Source: Vanessa cardui (taxonomy: Eukaryota > Arthropoda > Insecta > Lepidoptera > Nymphalidae). From it: 64,000 bases of DNA. The notes under the pieces are model-generated. The model was not told the origin of the DNA and made no database searches. It saw nothing but the letters and a program-made list of their open reading frames with translations. Within the stretch, counting starts at the first letter, position 1. The number at the start of each line of letters is the position of its first letter. The stretch lies in NCBI RefSeq assembly GCF_905220365.1, contig NC_061129.1, forward strand, positions 12,586,803-12,650,802, written 5' to 3'. Both the position numbers and the translations under genes were made by a program. Below, piece by piece: positions 21,097 to 33,647 of this stretch.

Positions 21097-21367
21097 AGTA
21101 AAGTAAAGTAACAGCCTGTAAATTACCCACTGCTGGGCTAAGGCCTCCTATTCCATTAAGGAAAGGGTTTGGAACATATTCCACCACGCTGTTCCAATGC
21201 GGGTGGGTGGAATGCATATGTGGCAGAATTTCGATTAAATTAGACACATGCACGTTTCCTCACGATGTTTTCCTTCAACGCCGAGCACGAGATGAATTAT
21301 AAACGCAAATTAAGCACTTATATATAGTGGCACTTGCCCACTATATAATATGTGCTTAATTTGTGTA
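21097..21367 (-). mobile_element. SINE-A with inverted (fold-back) 5' end, 14-bp TSD
   Basis: Minus-strand SINE-A body with a (TTTAC)n tail at 21097-21110. The target CACTAGTAACGTAA is duplicated exactly at 21083-21096 and 21368-21381. The tRNA-like head is missing. In its place, 21335-21366 is an inverted second copy of the internal 'ctatatatgtgcttaatttgtgt' block, so 21305-21366 forms a hairpin with short central sequence GGCACTTGCCC. Intact TSDs on both sides show this is one insertion event, not a later rearrangement. Confidence 0.9.
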
Positions 21368-21505
21368 CACTAGTAACGTAATATCTTAATTCCCAAGGTT
21401 GATGGCATTGGTAATATGAAGCATGATTAATGTTTATTACCAATGTCTATTTACAGTAGTACATACTATCAGGTTCATTTGCCAAACCACCCATCTATAT
21501 CGTTA
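21368..21505 (+). mobile_element. Element D fragment (target of the fold-back SINE)
   Basis: TTAATTCCCAAGGTTGATGGCA and 'aatgtctatttacag' follow the element D order, continuing from the D-like sequence left of 21083. The SINE therefore landed in an older D copy. Confidence 0.6.
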
Positions 21506-22721
21506 TATTATTTATGAATCTATATAGAGTGTCGCACTACAAACGCACTAAAGCAAACGAATGATTATTTGTGTGCGTGACTACACATGAGCTATTCCAG
21601 ACACATCATACTACTTTACTTGTGTGAGTGTACTTATTGGCCAACATTTAGCCACAACTTTTTTGATGCATCTTCAGATTTGGCAGTCTAAATATATAAA
21701 TAATTAAATGTCGAACGTTAAAAACTTCTGATACAATAATATGTGCAACACTTTTCACACATTCAAAATTAAGATCAGAATGTTATTTAGTCAAGAAAGC
21801 GCACAAAGGTGTTGAATCAAGTGTTATGCTACCGATGGTTCGAACCGTCAACAAACTCAGAAGTTACATATTTTCACCATTTTACTTATGGACTATATCA
21901 GTAAGTACATTTTGTTTTTATCCTGCCTAGAAATCAATAAATACTAAACTTTTGGCGACATCATCTGGTCAAAAGTTCCCAGGATAATTGTATACATAAA
22001 ACAAATCTAAATGATTAATATTCTTTACATTAACTATTGTTCATTAAATAATTAATTTTACTAATAATTGTAACAAATAATATTTCTTATCTTTTTAATT
22101 CATTAAAAGCAAGTCTGGTAAACAATAAAAATTATTTACAAATACCTACCTATCGTTATTTTGCAAATGCGTGAAAAATTATATTAGGTATATAAGGTAA
22201 TGATTTATTTATACTTTCACCTTTTCTTGAAATTTACTTGCAAACTGAATCTTAAGTTGAGATGAGAGGAAATTACAGCTGATTCCTCCTTTATAAAGAC
22301 ATAAAAATGTTGAATTTGGCAAATAACTTTTTTAAGGAAAAAAAGAAGTTTAAAGATTATTTCAACCGCGTCGAAAAATAATTGACGGTCCGTTGATTCT
22401 GAATAAAATTCATAATGTGAATTATAAATTTGGAATCCGAATCAGAAATTCAAAATTCGAGTTGCGATATTTGAATTTGGAACTACATCAAAAGCCTCAA
22501 CTGGATACATTATTTTTTAATCTGTATTATATTCACGATGTACGTGCGATAAACACATGTTATTATATCTTACTTACGACTTATATAATACATATTTAAA
22601 CGTTGCTATGATGTTCATTTATTTTTTATTGTCTGAGACTAGATTCAATAATTGTTAGGTATCTATAGATAACATTTATTTGTAAATGATTTCTTGCATG
22701 TATTCGTATTATATTTTCGTA
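21506..22721. other. No recognised feature
   Basis: About 1.2 kb of AT-rich sequence. The 68-codon frame at 22393-22599 has no domain. Confidence 0.5.
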
Positions 22722-22974
22722 TTAGCTGTGTCCGCGACTTAATTTAACAAACAAAATATTATTGTTGCCTGAGTTACTCAGTTATCTGTCATTGATAGTC
22801 CCGTCAAAATCGGTCCAGCCGTTCTAGAGATTAGCCGGAACAAACAGACAGACAGACAGACAAAATTTGTAAAAAAATGTTATTTTGGTATACATACAGT
22901 GTATATATCCGTTGAGTAAAGAAGAGCTATTTTAATATTATAAACAGAAAATCCAATTTTATTATATGCATAGA
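22722..22974 (-). mobile_element. Helitron-like G, complete copy
   Basis: On the minus strand it begins TCTATGCATATAATAAAATTGG and ends GACACAGCTAA, lying between A and T: the 5'-TC and 3'-CTRR arrangement of Helitrons, with no TSD. Internal landmark: TCTGTTTGTTCCGGCTAATC and 'ggaccgattttgacggga'. No coding sequence, so it would depend on another element's Rep/helicase. Confidence 0.78.
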
Positions 22975-25764
22975 TGAGATAAAATAAATGAAATTCGTAC
23001 CCTGCGTTTGCCAAATTTTATAATAATCTGTTGAAACCTTGGACCATAAAACGAGGAACAACAACGGAAAAATGTTAATTTAATATAATTATAAAATACT
23101 CAAATGTTTAAGTGATTTGATTCGATTTATACTCGAGGCAAAATATTTGTTATACACAATTTATTTATAAAATTAATAATACTTTACTTATAAAATTTAC
23201 GCTTAGTAATTTAATGTGTTTAATTAAGTTGAAAGACAATTTTAAACTCAGATGAGCGAACGCCCTCCGGCAAGCGATGTCCTTTACTCTTAACTGATCT
23301 GATAAAAATAATACTACGGGTTTAAGTTGTTTTATTATTGTCACTTTTTAGTACTTGCATTAACTTATTGAATTAAACCAAATTGTGATTTTGTTATTTT
23401 TGAAACGTCTTATAAACCAAATTTATTTCTGAATTTGTTTCAGCCAAACTTTCTATTTCTCGTAATATATTGCAATATTTGTAAATAATGTTTCACTTTA
23501 ATTTATTATATATATTATTTAAATATTCAAGAATAACTTTTTTCATTTATTTAGTAGCAGTCAAAGGCGTTATTATGAAAATAAAACTGTATTGTTGCAT
23601 ATGAGCAAAGTTCAGGAAATATACAAACTTAATATAAAATTATAAATGGGAAAATTTGGACGAATGATTTTATTTTTTAATCTCGCCTTTACTAGTTGAC
23701 CAGAACAGCACATAGCTTACTTTTTATCCCAGAAATATCTATAACATCTGTTCCCCTATAACCAACATGTGACCGACGCCGCGTCCAGAAACTAGTAAAG
23801 AATAATGTACGAAACAGATTATAAATAAATAGGATATGATTGCGTATTTATGCATGTTAAGTACACACACACACATAAAGTACATGTAAGATGAAAATAT
23901 ATAATACGAGATTTATTATCTAAGTAAGCCTTACACTTATAAATTTAAATGATCGGTTTATGCTTAATAGACGATAAAGTACTTGAACAAACTATACGCA
24001 TGGGAGCAATAAGTGTCTGCTGTAGTCTGTATACTGATAATATATTAGACTTTCATTTGTTTTTTTTTTCTTTCACGTCATTTGATGCACAGCTATTGCA
24101 TAAATTCCTCTATAAACACTGTATGCAATAATTGTATTTCAAAGATATATATACTTATATCCTATAGTCGTTTCTTTTTTTTTTTAGTTTCATTCAATTA
24201 TATAAGAAAGAAAATCGTTCTTGTCGCCTTAATAGTCTAAATTGAAAGCAGTTGAAACTGCGAAGCGTAGCTTCTGATATAATCGTGTTAAATGCATACA
24301 ATTTACTAGTTATTCTATTTATATTTATACATTGTTTTTATCTTCTAGTGGAGGTCAATGACCCAAAACACAATCGGGGTATTATAATCGTTTTGATTGT
24401 GTTTTGTTTTTTTACGTTACGTTTAAACTGAGAACTCAATTTGAGAACAAATTATCATTGCATGTTCTACGAGCAAATGTTCTTCAAAGTAAAGTCCTTA
24501 AATTGCGAAGCAAATAAATAAACTGCACACTCATATCTGCACTGAAATATCGTTTGATATTTTACATAAATTAACGTTTATCGAAAATACGCCTTATGTA
24601 CATAAAACCAAGGTCTATTATATCTTTGTCGTGGCCCCGTCGAGCACTAGAACATTCTATCCGTTCTGAAATACATCGGGCCTAAAAAGCTCGTCGTATT
24701 TTATCTGCATCGGGATAGAAATTGAAATCCATCGTGGGAATAAAGTACTGTAAGTAAAATGCTTGCATAAGGAGATTTCGAGATGTATACATTTTAATTC
24801 AATCTCTAGTATCATTTATCATCGCTGTAATCAGAATTATATTTCATTTATTTTGTCAGTTACAATATATAAAAATTTAGACTTCTATTTAGTAAAAAAA
24901 ATATATATAACCTTTTTTGATAACGGCTTAATAAAGGTAAGTTTATCTCCTCAGGGCGATTTATATGTAACTCCTTCGTATTCGCCTTGAACTGGCACTT
25001 AATAAACATTTTTTTAAATAGTCTCTACATTATTAAAGAATTATTATGATTACTGCCCTCTTATATAAATTTGTTAATAGTATGTTTATATACACGAATC
25101 TATTGAACTGTTCCTATTTTTAAAACTATACAAATTAAAAGATTGATTAATAAAAAAAATAATTCTGAATAAATCTTGCTAATTCTACTAATTCTTTTTT
25201 TAAACCTAAAATAATAAAAAGAGGTTTTATATATTCACGTTATAATGCTATTGAATGATATTCAGTCACTGTTACATATCTACTAGTACAACCGATACTT
25301 GTATTAATAATTTGATTAAAATGTGTTTACGTGCATTCAAAATCTAAGCTATCTGTAAGTCTGTGGATTAATCAATTTATCAACCGTAAACATTGTTTAG
25401 AAGGGTTCATAAAAATTTAAATCCGGAGTAAATATTCCAAGCCAATATCTCTAGCAAGGCTGTTGGAGTCTAGCACGTAATAAACTTATTTATCACATTA
25501 ACTCGAGGGCTAAGTTCGCTATAATCTTGGAAACATCGAATATCACGCGGCTTCAAAACGTTTAATATATTCTATCTAATTAAATAAATAACCTTATGAA
25601 TTAATTGTATTTTATTATTGCCTACAAAATAATGTTTTACTTTGTATAGTATTTGTTGATATTTTAACTGTTATGAATGTTCACGCTTATAGACATACAA
25701 CCTTCGATTGACATATTTAAATCTGTTAGATCTTAATGCTAACTTGAGTAAAATATATATGTTA
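22975..25764. other. About 2.8 kb, no gene recognised
   Basis: AT-rich. A short (CA)7-type microsatellite lies at 23862-23876, and a 12-bp inverted repeat CAAAACACAATC/GATTGTGTTTTG at 24364-24375 and 24395-24406. Frames at 23949-24131 and 24763-24990 lack domains. A mildly GC-richer stretch at 24620-24740 is unexplained. Confidence 0.5.
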
Positions 25765-25967
25765 CTAGTAATCGCCCGTAACTTTGCTCGCGTTGAAACT
25801 TAGATGTCATGTATTGGGCAAAAAAGTAGCCTATAACTTTTCTTGGAGTACAAGTTTCCTTCACACCTAATTGCATCAAATTCAGTTCAGAGGTTTGGTC
25901 GTGAAAAAGTGACAAACATATAGACAGACAGAGTTATTTTCCCATTTATATATGGTGATTGTATAGA
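25765..25967 (-). mobile_element. Helitron-like F, complete copy
   Basis: Minus strand starts TCTATACAATCACC, carries TCTGTCTGTCTATATG and a 'tgaactgaatttgatgcaat' block, and ends GCGATTACTAG followed by T. The 5' neighbour is A. These TC...CTAG ends between A and T fit a non-autonomous Helitron. Confidence 0.75.
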
Positions 25968-26149
25968 TTGCATGTTCAAGCTAATATAATGTATTTGGTA
26001 TTTTTTTTCCGAAAATTGTAATGACGATAATGGTTGGTAGTCATATCTTGTTACTGATTTTCTGTCTCGCTTTATCGTATTAAAATGAAGGGACAGAAAT
26101 TCACCACATACATTTCTATATTTAATCTTATGTAAACATTAACATCCTG
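25968..26149. other. No recognised feature
   Basis: AT-rich spacer. Confidence 0.4.
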
Positions 26150-26325
26150 TAAATCCCACGTTTAAAAAGCCTCTCTCCCGTTGAAGAGAAAAATTTGCAG
26201 CTTATTTCACAAGGTTGCTCCGCTGTGGATTGTTAAATATATGAGACAGAATTTCATCCGCGGGTTTTGTAACAATGTCTTTCTTTACCGCTGAACACGA
26301 GTTATATTAAAAGATTTAAAGAAAT
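26150..26325 (-). mobile_element. SINE-A, old fragment
   Basis: CCTGTAAATCCCACG, CCTCTCTCCCGTTGAAGAGA and CTTTACCGCTGAACACGAG follow the minus-strand SINE-A order with heavy divergence. The head is missing. Confidence 0.65.
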
Positions 26326-27914
26326 AGACTGAATAAAAACATACCCGATATATTCTATGCGCTTGTTATAATTCCCTTACCTGGTATTATCATCACACCG
26401 GTCAACAATTTGATTTCTTCTATAACACAAAAATAAAATCTTATCGATTTCCACAACAAATTAGATCCTAAAAATTTCATTTAATGAAATATGTTCTATG
26501 TTCATTACAATGTTTGAAATATATTACGTAAACTACGTATACAGACTCAGAAATACTTCTACAAAATATAGCACCCGTGACCTGACCCAACTTACTTAAA
26601 GATTTATCAAAGTGTGGACGTTGAAAAATGGAATCAACTGCAATAACTTCCTATTGCGAAATCAAAAACAAATTAAGGACGGCAACAATCAGTGGTTTCC
26701 AAAGTTCAACGAGTTCAATCAACCAAGCCATCGGTTTTAAAGTACGGAAATAAAAATATGTCTCGTAAACAGCGCATTAACAGCAGAGGCCTTTTCGTTC
26801 GAGGAGGATTTCGATATGAACTTTAGTAAATCTCGTTCGTCCATTTCGCCCCTCATGCAGTATCGCTAAGCTATAGAAGCCTCTCCTGATCCGATTAAGG
26901 TAACTCGCCTGGAAAATGTCTGCACCTTGTGTAGATAATCCTCCTTCTGTCAAAACATGGGTCACTTATTTCATAAACCACTTCGATAATATATACTCGT
27001 GTGAAATATTTATCTTTCGTATAGAAAATAAATTCGAAATACAAAAAAGAAGACCGAGAAAATTTTAACTTGTAAATGTCAATCTACGACACGAATGTAC
27101 GGTACTGACAACTGCATATAAAATTAAACTTAGATAGTACTGTTTGCTAGACATGACTTAAAGCGAAATTGCGACGCAATGTGTCATTCTCGATCGGTAA
27201 AACAGATAATCGCCTATAGCACACGCAAATAGATCTTAAGGTGATGAACCCTTTTTTATTCTGACTGTACCTGCATTCGTTCTTTTAATGAAGGAATTAA
27301 ATTTCCTACTCCTTCTTGACAATTGCTTCGTTAACTGAAATATAAAAGTACTAAATTTCAAAACCACTGAATAAGTTAGCTCAGACGGATCTTCATTAGA
27401 ATTCATTGAATTGTTAGGCGTGAGATATTTTTTATCCGTAGTAAAATCTTTCAACAAAAAATGTAGAGTACATTTTTCAGTCTTTCATTATTAATGAAAG
27501 TGGGAAACATTCGGCAAACGGATTTAACATTTCGTTATTTCAACACTGACACATTAAATCTATGGTTGGACAGAAAATAATTCGTAACAAACCAATCCCA
27601 CGGGTAAACATTCAGGAAATTTAACTGACATTTAATTTTAAATGTTAGGAATGGAAGTCAATTTATTATTGACGATAATATTAATTCAAAATTTATGCCC
27701 TATGATAATATGATCGAATACATTCGAAATGCTTTATAAATAGATTTGATATTAGAACTATTTGGAATATAAATTGTACTACACTACAACAAATATTAGT
27801 GTTTACATTAGTGATAAAGAATGTTTGTGTTAATTGTACAATAAAAATTTAGCCGTCTTGTGTATACATAGGTAAATATAATATAATATAATCAATGTTA
27901 AAAAAAAATGTTAA
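26326..27914. other. About 1.6 kb, no gene recognised
   Basis: Frames at 26777-26965 (-) and 27236-27457 (-) have no domain. A 19-bp palindrome CTTTCATTATTAATGAAAG lies at 27482-27500. Confidence 0.45.
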
Positions 27915-28060
27915 ATAAGAGTAACTCCTGAGTTTCTTGCCGGTTCTTCTCGGTACAATCTACTTTCCGAACCGGTGGTAGCTTCACTTAATTGTAAAAT
28001 GACTATTCATAAGTGCTCGTAAAAGCCTACTTGAATAAAGTTTATTTTGATTTGATTTGG
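27915..28060 (+). mobile_element. Element C, well-preserved copy
   Basis: GAGTAACTCCTGAGTTTCTT, GCCGGTTCTTCTCGGTA, CCGAACCGGTGGTAGCTTCA, AGTGCTCGTAAAAGCCTACT and a TTTGATTTGATT tail. A reference for the family. A Helitron-like F element abuts its 3' end. Confidence 0.85.
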
Positions 28061-28265
28061 TCAATAATATGATAATATTAATATTATCAATGTGAAAGTA
28101 ACTCTGTCTATCTGTCTGTCTGACGCTCTTTCACGGCCAAACCGCTGAACCAAATTTGATGAAAATTGGTATGAAGCAAGCTTGAACTCCTAGAAAGGAA
28201 GGCTTTTTTGCCTAACACATGACAACCAATACCCTAAAACGCGAGTGAAGCCACGGTTGGACTAG
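28061..28265 (+). mobile_element. Helitron-like F, complete copy
   Basis: Starts TCAATAATATG, contains TGTGAAAGTAACTCTGTCTA, CACGGCCAAACCGCTGAACC and 'aatttgatgaaaattggtatgaag', and ends GGTTGGACTAG followed by T. Inserted exactly at the end of element C. Confidence 0.78.
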
Positions 28266-28551
28266 TGTGTAAATAAATCGAATATCTCGTCAATAAAAAT
28301 ATTATTTTTATCTCGTTATTACATTAAAATATCGAAACTATGTAAAATATAGATTACGTGCCACACAAAAAAATAGATAATAATCTCTACTATATTGTTT
28401 GTGTTGCATTGAAAGACATGGAAGGTGGTGGCAGAAACGCTATGTCGTTTGCCATCACGGCAAACAAGTCAGATTTACCCCATATATATACTAATGTATT
28501 GCATAAATAATAACTAAATCAGAATTGTCTCAGTAATTATATCATAAATAC
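28266..28551. other. No recognised feature
   Basis: AT-rich spacer. Confidence 0.4.
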
Positions 28552-28795
28552 TCGACCTCCGTGGTCGAGTGGTGTGTACACCTGTTTTCATATGTAAGCC
28601 ACTCCGAGGTCCCGGGTTCAATTCCCGGCCGAGTCGATGTAGATTTTACCATTAGTTTTCTATGTTGTCTTGAGTCTGGGTGTTTATGGTACCGTCGTTA
28701 CTTCTGATTTTCCATAACACAAGTGCTTAAGCCACTTACATTGGGTTCAGAGTAATGTATGTGATGTTGTCTCATATTTATTTATTTATTTATTT
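28552..28795 (+). mobile_element. SINE-B copy
   Basis: A second tRNA-headed SINE: CGACCTCCGTGGTCGAGTGG (A-box region) and GGTCCCGGGTTCAATTCCCG (B-box region), then the body (TTTTCTATGTTGTCTTGAGT, CATAACACAAGTGCTTAAGC) and a (TTTA)n tail. The head folds like a tRNA but carries an extended D-arm region, so it is not a tRNA gene. Confidence 0.9.
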
Positions 28796-29159
28796 TAAAT
28801 CTAAAATAATTACACACCTATTAATAAATAGGTATTGACAAAGAAACTTTGAGCAAAGTTTATAATAAACCCCGTAACAAAAGTAACTTTACAACTCTCA
28901 AACAATTTCTAACAAGTTATACTTCCTCGGGCGACAAAATCCTTAATTCCTAAATATAATTTCTACAATATCAAAATGATTTAAACACCAAGTTTGCGAA
29001 CTTCCTTTTTAAACACTATAGACACGCTGATCTCAACTGAACGTTGATAAAAAAGTTTATATAGGAGTGACCTACATAGCTCCTAAACAGATTTCGCTCA
29101 GGTGTACTACTGATGTTTGATTCAAATATTAATTATTTTATTCATTTTTTTTTGTATTA
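28796..29159. other. No recognised feature
   Basis: AT-rich sequence without family match. Confidence 0.5.
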
Positions 29160-29172
29160 AGCAAACTAGTAA

Positions 29173-29427
29173 AGTAACAGCCTGTAATTTTCCCTCTTCC
29201 ATCAAGGAGAGGTTTTAGAGCATATTCCACCACGCTGTTCGAATGCGGGTTGGAGGAATGCGTATGTGGCAAAATTTAGATGAAATTAGACACACGCAGG
29301 TTTCCGCGCACGAGATGAATTATAAACACAAATTAAGCACATAAATATAGCGATGCTTGCCTGGGTTTGAACCCGCAATTATTGGTAAAGATGCACGCTT
29401 TCTAACCACTGGGCCATCTCAACTTTT
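29173..29427 (-). mobile_element. SINE-A with 13-bp TSD, short internal deletion
   Basis: Minus-strand copy with a (TTACT) tail. AGCAAACTAGTAA is duplicated exactly at 29160-29172 and 29428-29440. The usual 'ctcacgatgttttccttcaccg' block is lost next to GTTTCCGCGCACGAG. The head is complete. Confidence 0.93.
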
Positions 29428-29440
29428 AGCAAACTAGTAA

Positions 29441-30850
29441 CTCCTTAATATATAAAACCTACATACACTATAAATCTATAAATTGATATAATTCCACACA
29501 ATATTATGACAATATTTGTCAATCGTGTTCAAACATTAGGCTGTTGAAGCTCAAATTCGAAACTAACTTTTAGAACAAATAAAGACTTAACGTCCTCCAC
29601 TAAACAAGCGATCTAATTATTTGTAAACCCGCTTAAACTGTTATGAAAGCTTATTCGAAATTCAAAATCGAAATCGAATATCGATCGAGGCGTCAGGCGT
29701 CAAAGGCAAATTACAATAAGCCAAGCTTATTACTGTATAGCCCTGATTCAGAGCTGTGTTACTAAATCTTTAGAATAAATAAATATCAATGTTTGAGCGT
29801 GAAGTAATTATGTCAAAACTGCTTAACGGCTTTGCCCCAAAAGAAGAAGATTTTTTCTATGTAGGTTTTATGTAGGGCCTTATTCTATCCGTAAAGTAGG
29901 TCTCATGAAGTTACTAATTTTAACAGCAACTTTAAGACGTTAAAATTAAATATTTAAATATGCATGTACCATTCTTTCTTAGATAGTAAACTTTGAATTG
30001 TAATTTTGAAATAGAATTTTTTTTTTATCTTTAAATATTTTAAAATGACAATTTTTATTTTTAATCTGTATGCTCAAATTAAGATGTCGTGACAGTGACT
30101 TCACTTAAAGCTTGAAGCAAAGAAACCCCAATACTGTAAATAATGTCACAGTTTATATGTAACGAAAATACTGGCTTAACAAAAACCAATGCAACAAAAT
30201 AATTAGTAAGAGTATAAACTATAAGAGAAAATACCTTTAAAGGTAAGCCAGCATGATGACCTAATAAGTATAACTTGTTAGGTAATGAAGTATTCAATTA
30301 ATAAATGAATAGAGTAAACGATCACACTTAAAGGAAGACCGAAACTAATTGACAATGATGAAGATGACTTCCTGACTTTCTTCCGCAAAGGCCGAAAATA
30401 TATACAAACACTTAAATACAGCGTCACATTATATCTTGAGATTTACAACGTAACTTCTTTAGGCACATAAAAAAACGCTTACATTGAATCAAGCAAGCTG
30501 AACCGATCAGCAATTTTCGTTGCAATATAAAGTCTCAGCACTTTTAAGTTTGAGTTTTTATCCATAAAACTCTGTCACAATTAATAATCGTTTATAATTT
30601 AGATGAAATATTACAAGAAAAAACTCATTTTTTTTAGGATTAATCGCTACAATTAATTTAGAACTCTCGTTGAAGTATCCCAGTTTCCTAATGACTACAG
30701 ATTTGTTTCTCTTGAGACACGTTCCAAAGTAAATTACTGAGCTTAAGGGAAAGTCAGCGAATAATACCTCCGCAAGAAATTAGGAAGGTACAATGTAAAG
30801 ACACTTTTATTTAATTGAGTAGGTTCACTAATATAATGAATAATTGGAGA
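29441..30850. other. About 1.4 kb, nothing recognised
   Basis: AT-rich. The 72-codon minus frame at 30079-30297 has no domain. Confidence 0.5.
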
Positions 30851-31065
30851 CTTTGGTTGGTGGTAGCTTTGTGCAAGCTTGCTTAGGTAGGTTCCACCGG
30901 TACATCACCTCCAACCGTCAAAGGAAATACTTACTATTGTTGTGTTTTGTTTTCAGGAGTTTGTGAGGCATTGTAACCACACGAACCAAGAGACGTAACG
31001 TCTTATTACCAAAGGATATTGGCGTATTGGTGATCTAAGGAATGGTTAATATGTCATAAAGAGCA
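30851..31065 (+). mobile_element. Element D, diverged copy
   Basis: GGTGGTAGCTTTGTGCAAGC, AGGTAGGTTCCACC and 'gatctaaggaatggttaatatgtc' follow the element D order. The 3' end is missing. Confidence 0.75.
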
Positions 31066-31663
31066 AGTGACATATTGCATATTATCTGTTTGAAATACAA
31101 ATTAAAACAAAAAAATCAATGACTAAAATTTAACTACAATTTAATTATTTCACAAACTAATCCACACAATTCCTAAGTCTCATATTGAATGCATATGGCC
31201 CGATGCAAGTAACGGGTCCCAGTGGGATCTCGTGGTTGAGGAACACGTGTTGCCGTTAAACCGCCAATCACAAAGTTAATAGCATAGAATATAACCTCAT
31301 ATATAACACACATTACTAACAGACACAAAACAGAAAATAGCTGGTAAGATGAATCAATCATTAGCCCGTAAACATCATGATATGGAAGACCTTTTTATGT
31401 TTGTAATACTTTATGTAAAAAAGTAATATTTTTAATATTTATATTCTCAAATGGCCCGAACAAAATCATAGATGTTTATGATAGCAGTTAAAATTTTGCA
31501 ATTTGTGTAATTCTACCCAATTTGTTATCATTCATATTATTCTAACTTTATAGACGTCAATGCACTACCAACTTAAGCCTGTAGTTAAAATGAACCGAAA
31601 TATATGAATACTTTAGTAATGCTGCTTATCGATATAATATACATATAAAAGTGACTATATAAC
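31066..31663. other. No recognised feature
   Basis: AT-rich. A GC-richer spot at 31195-31260 ('gggtcccagtgggatctcgtggttgag') might be an old SINE head; too short to assign. Confidence 0.4.
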
Positions 31664-31800
31664 TTGCTGGTAGTGAGCGAGCCAGTGTAGCTACAGACAC
31701 GTGGGACATCTCGCTCCCAGGGTTGATTGCGCATTGATGATGTATTGACATTAGTAATAAAAGAAAGACAGCTTATCATCAGGTGGCTCAATGGATATCA
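31664..31800 (+). mobile_element. Element D, fragment
   Basis: GAGCGAGCCAGTGTAGCTACAGACACG, 'ctcccagggttgattgcgcattgatgatgta' and ATCAGGTGGCTCA are element D blocks. The middle has a short deletion. Confidence 0.7.
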
Positions 31801-33074
31801 CAAAAGAGTAAAAAAAAAATACTGATATTATGTGTCAATTTATTTAATCGTTGACAGAGTTCACTCGAAAGCTTGTGCTATCAAGCAAATACAGTATAAA
31901 TCGTATGATATTACATGTTTTACTATTTTATTACAAAGTAGTTAGTGTTCGTGGCGTTAACATGGTAACCAAAACTTTAAATCCTTTTTTAATTAATTTC
32001 ACAAAGCTTTCAGCCACTACGTCCAAGACTGTAAGTGATATTTTGAACGTGATATTCGCTTAAAACCAAAAAGATTTAATAGCTAAGTTATATATTCACT
32101 GCATGTCACAAAATTATATTATAGATAACATTATTTGTATAAGATTTTTTAACCCTAAGTCATTAAATATGAATTTGATCACGTAGAATAGTGGGAAAAT
32201 AGTGTGGAATATTCTACTTTATTAATATATACCTACGTAACTTCATGTTCTTTAAGATAGATTGCGAAATATATATAGCATATATGCAAGCTTTTTTTAC
32301 TAGATTAAAGTATATTTTGAGTGCAACGTTGGTTGACTTATTTTTGTAGTAATTTTTTAATACATTCAAATATTATTTATATAGGTAGACATTTTGTAGT
32401 TTTAAGCGAAGGGGAGTTTAAGAAACGTGTAGTGTGGTGATGAAGACATCGAATAGTAAATAAGTAGGTCGATATTTAATACATATTAAGAACCAAGCCG
32501 AAATACCCATGGTAAAGCCTCTAGGCAATACATGACTTGGCCCCCTTACGTCGGATCCCTTTAACCTTTTCATCTTTCTAATTATTTCTTCTTTCACAAC
32601 GCATTTTTTTCATAACGTTACTGTATCATAGAAGAAATAATCGTCATTAACAATTTTATTATCAATTAATAAAAAAAAAAAATATTTAAAAAAAATTCGT
32701 CAGCCGAAGGTCCCCTAGACCAGGGTTACGACAGAGAGATATAGTCGATATATGAGGACTATATGATTGAAAATTATGTCCAATATTACAAGCTTGCACC
32801 CATGTTTTTATTTGTATGTATAAAGAAAGTATACATCATTTCTAGATTTAAGAAAATCATTACTAATAAATAATTAAATAATTTTAGGTAACTACCAAAA
32901 TTTTTGAAGGCTCGGGAGAATCTATATTACTAACCGGTGATAACTTTGCATTTAATACAATTCTGATATATTCTTATATATTCTACGTTTCTGAATGTAA
33001 TAAATACTTGATAAGAATATTGCAATAGGTTTGATTTTTGATTGATAGCAATACTTATTATGGTTTTATTAAGG
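31801..33074. other. About 1.3 kb, no gene recognised
   Basis: AT-rich. The 70-codon frame at 31851-32063 lacks domains. A-runs lie at 32671-32692. Confidence 0.5.
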
Positions 33075-33370
33075 TTTCAAGGGTGTGTTAGCCAGTGTGA
33101 ACTTCAGGCTTTAATAACATAACATCTAATTTACTAAACTTCTTTCTATGATATGTAAACGAGTAGGTAGCTCGCCTGGTGCAAAATGATGATTACCATA
33201 ATGAACATCTGCAACACCGAGGGGCTTATAGATGCGTTGGCTGCTTTTAAAAAATGTGCATGTGTAAAGAATGCCTTTAAAATCGTTGGTAAAAACAAAT
33301 ATTATTTAAAACATGGTTAATATGTCTTACAGAACCAATTTTTACGGCTGGTGACTTACCCATATCATAA
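33075..33370 (+). mobile_element. Element D, old copy split by a LINE-E fragment
   Basis: Left part GGTTTCAAGGGTGTGTTAGCCAGTGTG (33075-33140) and right part 'acatggttaatatgtcttacagaacc...ggtgacttaccca' (about 33310-33362) are element D blocks in order. The intervening 33148-33250 is LINE-E in the opposite orientation. Confidence 0.5.
33148..33250 (-). mobile_element. LINE-E 3' end fragment
   Basis: 'aaacgagtaggtagctcgcctggt', 'gattaccataatgaacatctgcaacaccg' and 'ggggcttatagatgcgttgg' match the minus-strand 3' UTR and last codons of LINE-E (compare 46385-46470). Confidence 0.6.
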
Positions 33371-33645
33371 AAATAAAATAAACCGAGGCGTATAATTGAA
33401 GAACAAATTTCATTAGTACCAACTTTCAATAGTTTCAGTGTCGTTCCAAGGATGTCTTATTACACGAATAGACAGCCAATAACCAACCCCTTGAAGTCTA
33501 CAAACAGTGTTTCATTAAGTTACCGCAACATCGCTTACAGCTATTGCAACTGCATCAAGTGTCTATAATGTCTTAGTTACCAAAGTGGTTCATTGGCGAT
33601 GTAATGACTACTACTATTTCTCTATACTTACTACTTTACTACTAT
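33371..33645. other. No recognised feature
   Basis: AT-rich. Possibly further decayed element D near 33560-33600 ('gtcttagttaccaaagtggttcattggcgatgtaatg'). Confidence 0.35.
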
Positions 33646-33647
33646 AG

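Noticed and set aside
22841..22862. Repeated CAGACAGA as a CRISPR-like or satellite array
   Set aside because: It is the slippage-prone internal GACA run of Helitron-like G and F elements, with no spacer structure.
23862..23876. CA repeat as a possible regulatory or Z-DNA site
   Set aside because: Short microsatellite of a kind expected by chance in insect DNA.
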